A DNA stretch of 14,814 nucleotides, from positions 1 to 14,814 of the forward strand of contig PWNW01000005.1 in the NCBI GenBank assembly GCA_003557605.1, in the 5' to 3' direction. A program made the translations under genes and the position numbers. Positions 7,191 to 13,818 of the stretch are shown piece by piece; the stretch's first letter is position 1; each line of letters opens with the position of its first letter. Below the pieces are notes generated by a model. It ran no database searches, was not told the origin of the DNA, and worked only from the letters and a program-made list of their open reading frames with translations. The stretch comes from Spirochaetaceae bacterium (GTDB lineage: Bacteria > Spirochaetota > Spirochaetia > PWKH01).

Positions 7191-8165
7191 TCAGCAATAG
7201 GTGATCTCTTCGACCGGTCGGCCTTCGATACGTTCTATCAGCAGCTGCGCTGCTTTTTTCCCCATTTCCGTATGCGGCTGAGGAATATCCATGAGTTCCT
7301 GATGTGTCCATGGTGCGGTTGAACCGAAGCGGGCTATCGGGATGGTAAATCCTTCTGAACGAAGCAGCCAGGAAAGTTTATCAGCGATTCCTGAAGTAGT
7401 AACAAAGAAGGCATCAGGAGGCTCCTTGGACCTCAGCTGGTCAGCCAGCTTTGTCTGAAGATCCCGGGAGGACGGGTTCTGTTCCCTGAGAAGGATATAC
7501 GAAGGTTCAAGATGATGGTCCCTGACTGCCCTGGCATACCCTCTGAGACGTTCTTCAATTGAGGTGGCTTGAAGATAAAAGCTTACACAGCATATTCTGC
7601 CTGCTCCGTTTTGAATGCACGAAGTCACTGCTCCATAGGAGCGATCGTAATCCTTCTGCACCACGCACGGTACCGTGACCCCCTTGATCTTCCGGTCAAT
7701 CAGGACCATTGGAACATCCTGCTTCACTAAACTTCCAATATATTCTGAATTGTATGGTGTCTCATGATGATAGGGCATGGAAGGTACAAGAAGCAGTCCG
7801 TCTGCACCTCGATAGAGAATGTTTTCAATAATTGCCTGTTCCCTTTGATGACTGAACCTGCTTGTTGATATCATCAGGGAATAATCATGTTCATAAAGAA
7901 CTGTCTCGATTCCTCTGACGATGCTTCCCATGAATGATTCAAACAAGTCAGGAAAAACAGCCCCGATAATTCCTGATGTTCTGCTGTTCAAAGCGCTGGC
8001 AAAGTAATTTGGACGATACCCTGCCTGCTCAACGTATGATATAATCCGCTGTTGTGTATCCTTACTGATGCGGTACTGATCTCCCTTGCCTTTGAGCACC
8101 AGAGATACCGTTGTCCGGGAAATATTGAGCTGGTCAGCAATCTGCTTCATAGTAAGGCGCTTCAT
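7191..8165 (-). CDS. LacI-family transcriptional repressor
   Basis: A 324-residue regulator with a LacI helix-turn-helix at residues 4-28 (TMKQIADQLNISRTTVSLVL), a hinge region around RPNYFASAL (51-59), and a periplasmic-binding-protein-like sensor domain beginning at GIIGAVFPDLFE (65-76). It should bind a sugar or sugar phosphate and release operator DNA. Its gene is divergent from the kinase/dehydrogenase pair, the usual arrangement for a local regulator of sugar use. Two matching palindromes lie in the shared 216-nt intergenic region, one over its own promoter, suggesting autoregulation. The ATG at 8165 lacks a strong ribosome site; an ATG five codons inside is an alternative. The sequence does not identify its inducer. 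Confidence 0.92.
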   Translation of the reverse strand: MKRLTMKQIADQLNISRTTVSLVLKGKGDQYRISKDTQQRIISYVEQAGYRPNYFASALNSRTSGIIGAVFPDLFESFMGSIVRGIETVLYEHDYSLMISTSRFSHQREQAIIENILYRGADGLLLVPSMPYHHETPYNSEYIGSLVKQDVPMVLIDRKIKGVTVPCVVQKDYDRSYGAVTSCIQNGAGRICCVSFYLQATSIEERLRGYARAVRDHHLEPSYILLREQNPSSRDLQTKLADQLRSKEPPDAFFVTTSGIADKLSWLLRSEGFTIPIARFGSTAPWTHQELMDIPQPHTEMGKKAAQLLIERIEGRPVEEITYC

Positions 8166-8190
8166 TAGAAAAGCATACCAGCCTTAGTGC

Positions 8191-8220
8191 CAAATAGCAA
8201 GTGCTGAACCACGTTAGCAA
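8191..8220 (-). promoter_or_regulatory. Possible lacI-type regulator promoter
   Basis: On the minus strand TTGCTA (8215-8220) and TATTTG (8191-8196) are 18 nt apart, with a TG one base before the -10 (extended -10 form). The -10 hexamer alone is weak. Operator 1 lies within the spacer. Confidence 0.35.
8202..8219. promoter_or_regulatory. LacI-type operator 1
   Basis: TGCTGAACCACGTTAGCA is an imperfect palindrome with perfect TGCT/AGCA ends. It shares its right arm GTTAGCAA and its exact arm spacing with operator 2. It sits in the spacer of the regulator's own putative promoter. Confidence 0.6.
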
Positions 8221-8235
8221 TCAAGCATAAACTTG

Positions 8236-8264
8236 TTGCTGTGAACAGCGAGTAATGCTATACT
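8236..8264 (+). promoter_or_regulatory. Promoter of the kinase/dehydrogenase operon
   Basis: An extended -10, TGCTATACT (TG at 8256-8257, TATACT at 8259-8264), is 17 nt from a weak TTGCTG -35 (8236-8241). The extended -10 would make up for the poor -35. The start site near 8271 gives a leader of about 110 nt, and AAGGAG (8369-8374) precedes the kinase ATG. Confidence 0.6.
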
Positions 8265-8273
8265 AGGTTAGCA
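8256..8273. promoter_or_regulatory. LacI-type operator 2
   Basis: TGCTATACTAGGTTAGCA is an imperfect palindrome with TGCTA/TTAGCA arms and matched central bases CT/AG. Its centre is 54 bp from that of operator 1, about five helical turns. It covers the extended -10 of the rightward promoter, so binding would block RNA polymerase directly. Confidence 0.65.
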
Positions 8274-8381
8274 ACAGCTGGTTTAATCAGTTGGAATAGT
8301 GCACATGCAAAAGCAGCATGGGCGCTGTATTGTGATGTTGAAGAGAATGCAGTTTACAACTGCTGCAGAAGGAGAGAATAC

Positions 8382-9575
8382 ATGAACATTGCAGGGATTG
8401 GGTGCTGTCTGGTGGATTATGTGTATACCGACTTCCGGTATAATCATCCAGTGTTTCAACGTCTGCTGTCAAAGACTGCCGGCGACGGGGGGATTATTCC
8501 CGGAGGGTTGGTGTTTTCTGAGGACCTTGAGAAGTTTGCGCAGACACCCTATGCCCAGCTGCTTAAGGACCTGCTTGGAGATGCCCCGCCTGATATTGCC
8601 AATTTAGGGGGACCTTCTGTGGTAGCTATGGTCCATGCTTCCCAGATTCTTCATGGTACGGGTATTCATACGGGATTTTACGGAGGCCTAGGCGATGATC
8701 AGCGGGGTGATCAGGTGCGCGGGTTTCTTGGGAAGACACCCCTTTCAGTCACCATGAAGACATTTTCCGGTGAATTCTCCCCTACCACATTGGTGCTTTC
8801 AGATCCCATCCAGCAGGACGGAAAGGGAGAACGAACGTTTATTAATACCATAGGTGCTGCAGGTTCATACAGTCCCGAGGACATACCGGATGAACTATAT
8901 CAGTCGGATATTGTGCTTGCGGGAGGTACCGCTCTAGTTCCGCGTATCCATGATTCTCTAGGAGATATTCAAAAAAAGGCAAAGCAGAACGGATGCATCA
9001 CCGTAGTGGGTACGGTATATGATTTTAGGAATCAGAAAAAGAACCCCAATGTCCCCTGGCCGCTGGGAAGTGAAGGAAGCTATCAGTATACTGATCTCTT
9101 AATTGCTGATGCTGAGGAAGCCTTGAAGCTTACTGGGGAAAACTCCCTGAAGCAGGCAGCCGAGCGTTTTATCGAATTTGGTGTCGGTGCTCTTATGATT
9201 ACCCATGGCGCCAAGGAAATCCTGGTCTGGTCAAACGGCGGCATATTGTCGGAAACTCCGCTTACAGCGATGCCGGTCAGCAAATATATTGACGACATGC
9301 TTGACGCACATCCAGAAAAACGTAAAGATTCAACAGGGTGCGGAGACAATTTTGTAGGCGGGGTCATTGCATCTATGGCCATGCAGATGAAGGAAGCTCC
9401 AGAAAAGAAAGTTGATCTTTATGAAGCATGCACATGGGGTGCATCATCAGGAGGGTTTGCCTGCATGTACCACGGCGGCACCTACTATGAGCAGAGCCCT
9501 GGTGAAAAAAGAGCAGCAATAGAACCGGTTGCAGAAGCTTACCGTAAGCAGACAGCAGCATACAGGGAGAAGTAG
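8382..9575 (+). CDS. PfkB-family carbohydrate kinase
   Basis: An ATP-dependent cytoplasmic sugar kinase of the ribokinase/PfkB superfamily. The N-terminal substrate-side motifs are NLGGPSVV (74-81) and GFYGGLGDD (98-106). The C-terminal PfkB signature is DSTGCGDNF (316-324), with Asp322 as the catalytic base and Cys replacing the usual Ala at 320. At 397 residues it is longer than typical ribokinases (about 300-330); extra sequence lies before the GG motif (about 19-70) and around 215-235. AAGGAG is 7 nt before the ATG. The next gene starts one base after its stop, so translation is probably coupled. Its pairing with a polyol-phosphate dehydrogenase suggests a hexitol or ketohexose substrate; that is inference. 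Confidence 0.9.
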   Translation: MNIAGIGCCLVDYVYTDFRYNHPVFQRLLSKTAGDGGIIPGGLVFSEDLEKFAQTPYAQLLKDLLGDAPPDIANLGGPSVVAMVHASQILHGTGIHTGFYGGLGDDQRGDQVRGFLGKTPLSVTMKTFSGEFSPTTLVLSDPIQQDGKGERTFINTIGAAGSYSPEDIPDELYQSDIVLAGGTALVPRIHDSLGDIQKKAKQNGCITVVGTVYDFRNQKKNPNVPWPLGSEGSYQYTDLLIADAEEALKLTGENSLKQAAERFIEFGVGALMITHGAKEILVWSNGGILSETPLTAMPVSKYIDDMLDAHPEKRKDSTGCGDNFVGGVIASMAMQMKEAPEKKVDLYEACTWGASSGGFACMYHGGTYYEQSPGEKRAAIEPVAEAYRKQTAAYREK

Positions 9576-9576
9576 C

Positions 9577-10779
9577 ATGAGACAGCTAGTGCAGTGGGGT
9601 GCCGGGAATATCGGACGGTCATTTATTGGTCAGGTATTCGCCCGAAGCGGGTATGCCGTGGTGTTTATTGACATTGATGCCAAACTCATTGATCTGCTCA
9701 ACAAAGGCGGATGGTATGATGTGCTGGTAATTTCTCAAAAGGGTGAGACACGGCTCCATATATCAGGGATACGGGCAGTCCACGGCAGCGAGCAGCAGCG
9801 CATCAACGAAGCTGCTGCTTCAGCTGACCTGCTTTCGGTATCGGTGGGAAAGCCGGTGCTTCCAAAAATTGCTCCGCAAATGGCTGAAGCTGTGCTGTAC
9901 AGATATCAGCGACGGCCGAATGATCCGTTAAACATCATAATTGCGGAGAATCTTCACGGCGGGGCGCAGTTTTTAGAAAAGCTGCTTGTTCCGCACCTCC
10001 CGGAGGACTTTCCCTTCACGAACTATGTAGGACTGGTGGAGACGAGCATCGGAAAGATGGTCCCTATCCAGACCGGTGATCCCCTGGAGGTAGCGTCAGA
10101 GCCATATAACACCTTGATTGTCGATCAAAACGGGTTCATTGGGAAAATTCCTGAATGCGAATTCATGCAGCCCGTATCTCCGATAGAAGCTTACGTGGAG
10201 CGTAAGCTGTTTATCCATAATCTTGGACATGCCGCAGCATCCTATTACGGTTTCCAGGCGCATCGGGATGCAAGCCTTCTTGCAGAGGTGGTAGAGGACG
10301 ATGATGTCAGGGATGCGACACGCAGGGCTATGGAGCAGGCGGCTGACATACTTGCAGCCCGGCATCCTGGAGTGTTTGCCCGTGATGCATTGTCAGAACA
10401 TATTGAGGACCTTCTGTACCGGTTTCAAAACAGGGCCCTTGGTGATACTATCTACCGTATCGGGAGGGACCTGAAACGAAAACTTCGCTATGACGACCGG
10501 GTGATGGGCGCTGTAATTGCTGCAGAAGAACTTGGTCTTCCCTGGGATGAGCTTGGAAAGGTCTTTATTGCCGGGCTTTCCTTCAAGGCTGCAGACCCGG
10601 GGGGTAATCTCTATCCGGATGATGAAGCACTTCTTAAGGAAATGTCAGATATGGCCCTTGAGGAAAAAATCAGGTTTGCTGCAGGGTTTGATGAAGGCGG
10701 AATTGCCATAGATATGCAGCAGCGAATTGTTTCGGAGATACAAAGGATATCAGACAGCATGCCTCATTTCTGCTGCTGA
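9577..10779 (+). CDS. Mannitol-1-phosphate 5-dehydrogenase family protein
   Basis: An NAD-dependent polyol-phosphate dehydrogenase related to MtlD, which interconverts mannitol 1-phosphate and fructose 6-phosphate. The 400 residues are close to E. coli MtlD (382). The N-terminal Rossmann motif is GAGNIGRSFIG (8-18). Family segments follow: VGKPVLPKIAP (90-100), AENLHGG (123-129), ETSIGKMVP (155-163) and the catalytic region ERKLFIHNLGHA (208-219), with Lys210, Asn215 and His218. Several motifs are variants of the MtlD forms (for example AENLHGG in place of a CEN motif), so a different hexitol or pentitol phosphate is possible. The ATG at 9577 follows GGGAGA (9565-9570) by 6 nt; an upstream in-frame TTG at 9529 lies inside the kinase gene and is not favoured. 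It forms an operon with the kinase under the LacI-type operator. Confidence 0.88.
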   Translation: MRQLVQWGAGNIGRSFIGQVFARSGYAVVFIDIDAKLIDLLNKGGWYDVLVISQKGETRLHISGIRAVHGSEQQRINEAAASADLLSVSVGKPVLPKIAPQMAEAVLYRYQRRPNDPLNIIIAENLHGGAQFLEKLLVPHLPEDFPFTNYVGLVETSIGKMVPIQTGDPLEVASEPYNTLIVDQNGFIGKIPECEFMQPVSPIEAYVERKLFIHNLGHAAASYYGFQAHRDASLLAEVVEDDDVRDATRRAMEQAADILAARHPGVFARDALSEHIEDLLYRFQNRALGDTIYRIGRDLKRKLRYDDRVMGAVIAAEELGLPWDELGKVFIAGLSFKAADPGGNLYPDDEALLKEMSDMALEEKIRFAAGFDEGGIAIDMQQRIVSEIQRISDSMPHFCC

Positions 10780-10826
10780 TGATGCAAATATGGTGATTAC
10801 TGGAATAACAGCGTTAGTGGGGGACA

Positions 10827-12110
10827 ATGGGGTTTTTACATATACTGCGCAATACAGTTTGTACGGTTGTTTTTGTAATCCTTTTTTCCTCATGCGCTGC
10901 CTACAGCAGACTTGAGCAGAAAGCAGAATCATATTCCAACGCAGAGAGCTTTTTCTCTGATTCAGGTTTTACCGCTTTCCCGTCAAGTTATCCGAGCTTC
11001 TACTACGACGGTCCATCCTGGACTGAACGGGCATTGGAGCTGATTGCTTCAGCGGAAAGATATATTCTTATTGACACATTTCTCATTGGAGACCACCCGA
11101 ATTCCTTTCGTATCTTTTCTGCTCTCAAGGAAGCCCAAGACAGAGGTGTGGCGGTCCGTTTAATGATCGATTCCGCTTCATACTATAGGAATGACCGTTT
11201 GACAGGAGAGGCTGTACACGTTCCTGTTCATGAGCTTCGTGAAATGGGACTTGCTGTGGTGGAATATAATCCAATTCGTGCATGGAGAATTTACCGTCTG
11301 CTGCATCTGCTTGACAGAGATCATAGAAAATTCTGGATTATTGACGGAGAAACTGTGGCTGCAGGAGGTATGAATATTGACCGTGATTCTCTAAACGACC
11401 CGGAGGAAAGCAGAGGAAGCATTGACGGAATGACGGTAATCTATTCACCGGAAGCGGCACGGATGCTTTCTGAAGTGTTCATCACTTCCTGGAACTACTA
11501 TGCCCTTGATCCGCTGGATGCTTCAGATTTCCCCCTTCAGGAGACGGATAAATCAAGAATTGAAACCAGTGTATGGGTTCTTGATCAGGGGAAAAGGACC
11601 GGAAGCACGGTAACGACCATGTTTGACGGGTTTTTTATACAGGCCCAGGAAGAGCTTTGGCTTATGCAGGCGTATCTTGTTCTGACACCTCCCCTGCTGG
11701 ATCGTGTTCGCTTTGCTGTAGACCGTGGTGCTGCGGTGCATATTATTCTTTCTGATAATCATGTGGCCGACAGATTTGAAAAGGCAACGTATTATAACAT
11801 CTTGGATTTGATCCAAGCAGGTGCGCGGGTATATATATATCGTTCTCCCACTGGATCACTGCTTCATAAAAAAATGCTTCTTGCAGATAACCGATTAGTA
11901 TCAGTCGGTTCGGCAAACTATAATTTTCGCTCACAGTATCTATCCAGGGAAATCTCCTTTGTATTTGATGATCCTTTGGTTGCAGCAGATATCAGAGGGT
12001 TTTTGGATGAAATACTGGAGCATTCCTGTGAAGTTGACCTGAAGGAAGCTGGAGAATACCGCGGAATGGGGTATTTTCTCAACTTTCTTCTGATGCAGCC
12101 AGGGGGTTGA
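10827..12110 (+). CDS. Phospholipase D / cardiolipin synthase-like lipoprotein
   Basis: A 427-residue member of the PLD superfamily with both HKD catalytic motifs: HRKFWIID (166-173) and HKKMLLAD (347-354), each followed by a G-rich GG/GS..N stretch (GGMNIDRDS, GSANYNFRS). Such enzymes form a phosphohistidine intermediate while transferring or hydrolysing phosphatidyl groups. The N-terminus has a hydrophobic segment (10-20) ending in FSSCAA, a permissive lipobox with Cys23 as likely lipidation site, so the enzyme would face the periplasm on a lipid anchor. Ordinary cardiolipin synthases have transmembrane helices instead. The ATG at 10827 follows a GGGGGA ribosome site. The next gene starts one base after its stop. 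A nuclease activity, also found in the superfamily, cannot be excluded. Confidence 0.88.
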   Translation: MGFLHILRNTVCTVVFVILFSSCAAYSRLEQKAESYSNAESFFSDSGFTAFPSSYPSFYYDGPSWTERALELIASAERYILIDTFLIGDHPNSFRIFSALKEAQDRGVAVRLMIDSASYYRNDRLTGEAVHVPVHELREMGLAVVEYNPIRAWRIYRLLHLLDRDHRKFWIIDGETVAAGGMNIDRDSLNDPEESRGSIDGMTVIYSPEAARMLSEVFITSWNYYALDPLDASDFPLQETDKSRIETSVWVLDQGKRTGSTVTTMFDGFFIQAQEELWLMQAYLVLTPPLLDRVRFAVDRGAAVHIILSDNHVADRFEKATYYNILDLIQAGARVYIYRSPTGSLLHKKMLLADNRLVSVGSANYNFRSQYLSREISFVFDDPLVAADIRGFLDEILEHSCEVDLKEAGEYRGMGYFLNFLLMQPGG

Positions 12111-12111
12111 G

Positions 12112-12633
12112 ATGAAACATCTGATATGGTGCATCATCTTTCTTTGCTCAATGCTTTGTGCTGCTGGGTCAGGTACTCCTAGCTTGGGGTATTCGGTCTC
12201 AGGGAGGGGGTTTGTTCTTCCAGGAGCTTCCGTTCATGAGCACGGCGCAGTTGACCTGGTTTGGAGGCCCTCAGAAGGGTATGTGACATTTAGGACTGGG
12301 GTTGCTGTTCCTGCAGGCGACGGCTGGTGTAAAAAAACCCTCTATCATGGCGGATTGGATCTCACATTGATGCGTATCAGGCCTCATCTGTTTGCTAAAT
12401 GGGTTTCAATGGAAAGCAGGTTTGCACCCGCTGCAGGAATTGGCTTTGCAGGTTCTGGTGATATCGGGGGAGCATATGTATCTGCAGCGCTGTATCCTCT
12501 GAGATTTGAAGTTGGAGGAGGGTATATTTCTGTGCTGTCTCCATCGGTATATGCTGATGTGTTCGGGTTGGGAGATTCATTTTTTGCGGGATGGAGCTTC
12601 ACTCTCTTTGATTTCGGGTATTATATATGGTGA
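12112..12633 (+). CDS. Small probable outer-membrane beta-barrel protein
   Basis: A 173-residue exported protein not assigned to a named family. It has a signal peptide (about residues 1-20, ending near CAAGSG). The rest shows alternating hydrophobic and polar residues rich in Gly and aromatics, for example VSAALYPLRFEVGGGYISV (123-141). It ends in FTLFDFGYYIW, whose terminal aromatic residue after alternating hydrophobics is the usual signal for outer-membrane barrel assembly. Size suggests about eight strands. The start is one base after the PLD stop, and its ribosome site AGGGGG lies inside that gene, so the two are cotranscribed. No function can be given. Confidence 0.72.
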   Translation: MKHLIWCIIFLCSMLCAAGSGTPSLGYSVSGRGFVLPGASVHEHGAVDLVWRPSEGYVTFRTGVAVPAGDGWCKKTLYHGGLDLTLMRIRPHLFAKWVSMESRFAPAAGIGFAGSGDIGGAYVSAALYPLRFEVGGGYISVLSPSVYADVFGLGDSFFAGWSFTLFDFGYYIW

Positions 12634-12647
12634 AAAGCGGAGCGTGT

Positions 12648-13157
12648 ATGAGCAGATGGTTTAAGATACTGCTGTGTTTGGTTTGTGCTTTCCTCCCTGT
12701 TTCTCTTAACGCATTTGACTGGGCAGTTACTGCCGGCCCTATAACTATGTTTCCCAGCGAAAAGACCTTTCCTGCAGGATTCTATGCGCAGGTCGGTCTG
12801 CGGGCTGTCCTGACTCCACGTATTGAAGCAGAGCTGATCGCAATTCCCCAGATAACACCTGGGCCGATGAGTACTGCTGCTGCAGGAGCACTGATGGGAA
12901 TAAATATCTTAGACGATGCAGAACCGGCATATTTCAATATGATTGCTGATGTCGGCGTGATTGCCGTAGTCACTCCTGGTGAGAATCAGTATGATCCTCT
13001 TGTGTATCTACGGGTATCTCCTCTGGTTATAGGAAATCCTTCTTACTGGTACCGTGGAAGGCTGTTTAGCTTCGGTGCTCTTTATGATATTCCCAATCGG
13101 CAGCTTTCCTGGACCTTCAGCACCTGGATACAGAACTGGTTTCCTGGAAGGCATTGA
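12648..13157 (+). CDS. Small exported envelope protein, probable beta-barrel
   Basis: A 169-residue protein of unrecognised family. From the ATG at 12648, preceded by CGGAG (12638-12642), it has a clear signal peptide (positively charged start, hydrophobic 5-19) with likely cleavage after SLNA, giving a mature protein starting FDWAV. An ATG at 12627, overlapping the previous gene by 7 nt, would add seven residues and is an alternative. The mature part has short alternating strands with aromatic girdle residues (YFNMIADVGVIAVV, YLRVSPLVIG, WTFSTWIQNW). It follows the other small barrel-like protein by 14 nt and may be its partner or a diverged copy; similarity between them is not obvious by eye. 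Confidence 0.68.
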   Translation: MSRWFKILLCLVCAFLPVSLNAFDWAVTAGPITMFPSEKTFPAGFYAQVGLRAVLTPRIEAELIAIPQITPGPMSTAAAGALMGINILDDAEPAYFNMIADVGVIAVVTPGENQYDPLVYLRVSPLVIGNPSYWYRGRLFSFGALYDIPNRQLSWTFSTWIQNWFPGRH

Positions 13158-13200
13158 GACCTTTTCCGTGCAGACATTGAAATCAGCACAGAACGAAAAA

Positions 13201-13632
13201 TCATTTCTGCCGATGTTCGGTATTGAGGGAGTCGTAGATCTCCTCAGTTGCAGCAATAGTAAGTCCCCCTACTACACCCTTCTGCGATATTACTGAACGA
13301 GCCCATGAGGTCACGTCACGGCTGGAGCCCTGGAGCGTGATAATCTTCTGGCATATATCATCCTGGAGATGCACTTGAAGGTTGGCAGTTATTTTCAGGC
13401 TGGGATATGCTTCAGTGGGAGCTTCTTTGCGCTTATGGCCGTATCGGTATATCAGGGTGACTATGCCGGCAATTTCACGGGAATCATCTTCCGGAGCTGT
13501 TCGGACCAGTTCCTTTCTGACCAGGGAGCGTAGTGCTTCAGAGCGGTTGGCATATCCTTCCCGTTCGATGATGCGGTCAAGCATCTCAACAAGCTCTTCC
13601 TCCATGGATACTCCGAATCGTATTAATCCCAT
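13201..13632 (-). CDS. NikR-type ribbon-helix-helix/ACT regulator with altered metal site
   Basis: A 143-residue regulator matching NikR in length and layout. The ribbon-helix-helix DNA-binding domain (about residues 3-43) contains RFGVSMEEEL and GYANRSEALRSLV. A C-terminal ACT-like domain (about 55-125) contains LQVHLQDDIC and SQKGVVGG. In E. coli NikR, nickel is held by His76, His87, His89 and Cys95. Counting back from the conserved Cys94 here, the equivalents are Ala75, Gln86, His88 and Cys94, so two of four ligands and the HHHHD loop are missing. Nickel sensing in the usual square-planar site is therefore doubtful; another metal, another ligand or no metal is possible. A perfect AGGAGG ribosome site precedes the ATG. 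No nickel transporter or urease/hydrogenase genes are next to it. Confidence 0.85.
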   Translation of the reverse strand: MGLIRFGVSMEEELVEMLDRIIEREGYANRSEALRSLVRKELVRTAPEDDSREIAGIVTLIYRYGHKRKEAPTEAYPSLKITANLQVHLQDDICQKIITLQGSSRDVTSWARSVISQKGVVGGLTIAATEEIYDSLNTEHRQK

Positions 13633-13655
13633 AAATCCTCCTGAAGAAGTATCAC

Positions 13656-13685
13656 ACTATAGCAGTGCCTTCAGTACGAATGCAA
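13656..13685 (-). promoter_or_regulatory. Probable promoter of the NikR-type gene
   Basis: On the minus strand TATAGT (13656-13661, five of six matches) is 18 nt from TTGCAT (13680-13685). The expected start site near 13649 leaves a short leader containing AGGAGG. Confidence 0.45.
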
Positions 13686-13728
13686 GGCATGCCGAAGCTA
13701 GTGAATGACCGTAAAATATACCGTTTTA
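13666..13728. repeat. Inverted and direct short repeats between divergent genes
   Basis: TGCCTT (13666-13671) and AAGGCA (13684-13689) form a 6-12-6 inverted repeat across the NikR-type promoter, and GGCATGCC (13686-13693) is an 8-bp palindrome on its edge. Further right ACCGT occurs twice exactly 12 bp apart (13708, 13720) within TAAAA (13712-13716) and TTTTA (13724-13728) arms. These are candidate ribbon-helix-helix operators; assignment to the adjacent regulator is inferred. Confidence 0.4.
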
Positions 13729-13769
13729 TAGTAAGTTCTCTAAAAAAACCTTGATTAACACTGTAACTA

Positions 13770-13798
13770 TTGACTCATTACAAGTATATTATTAATAG
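13770..13798 (+). promoter_or_regulatory. Possible promoter of the Pro/Ala/Glu-rich lipoprotein gene
   Basis: TTGACT (13770-13775) is a strong -35; the best -10 at 17 nt is TAATAG (13793-13798), only three of six matches, in a very AT-rich stretch. The -35 is convincing, the exact -10 is not. Confidence 0.4.
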
Positions 13799-13818
13799 AT
13801 ATATAGAAGGATGCACTA

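Noticed and set aside
9529..9576. TTG start at 9529 for the dehydrogenase
   Set aside because: It would add 16 residues before the MtlD-like N-terminus and lies within the kinase; the ATG at 9577 has a proper ribosome site.
13382..13708. 108-codon plus-strand frame
   Set aside because: Antisense to the NikR-type gene, Ser/Arg-rich with no domain or ribosome site.
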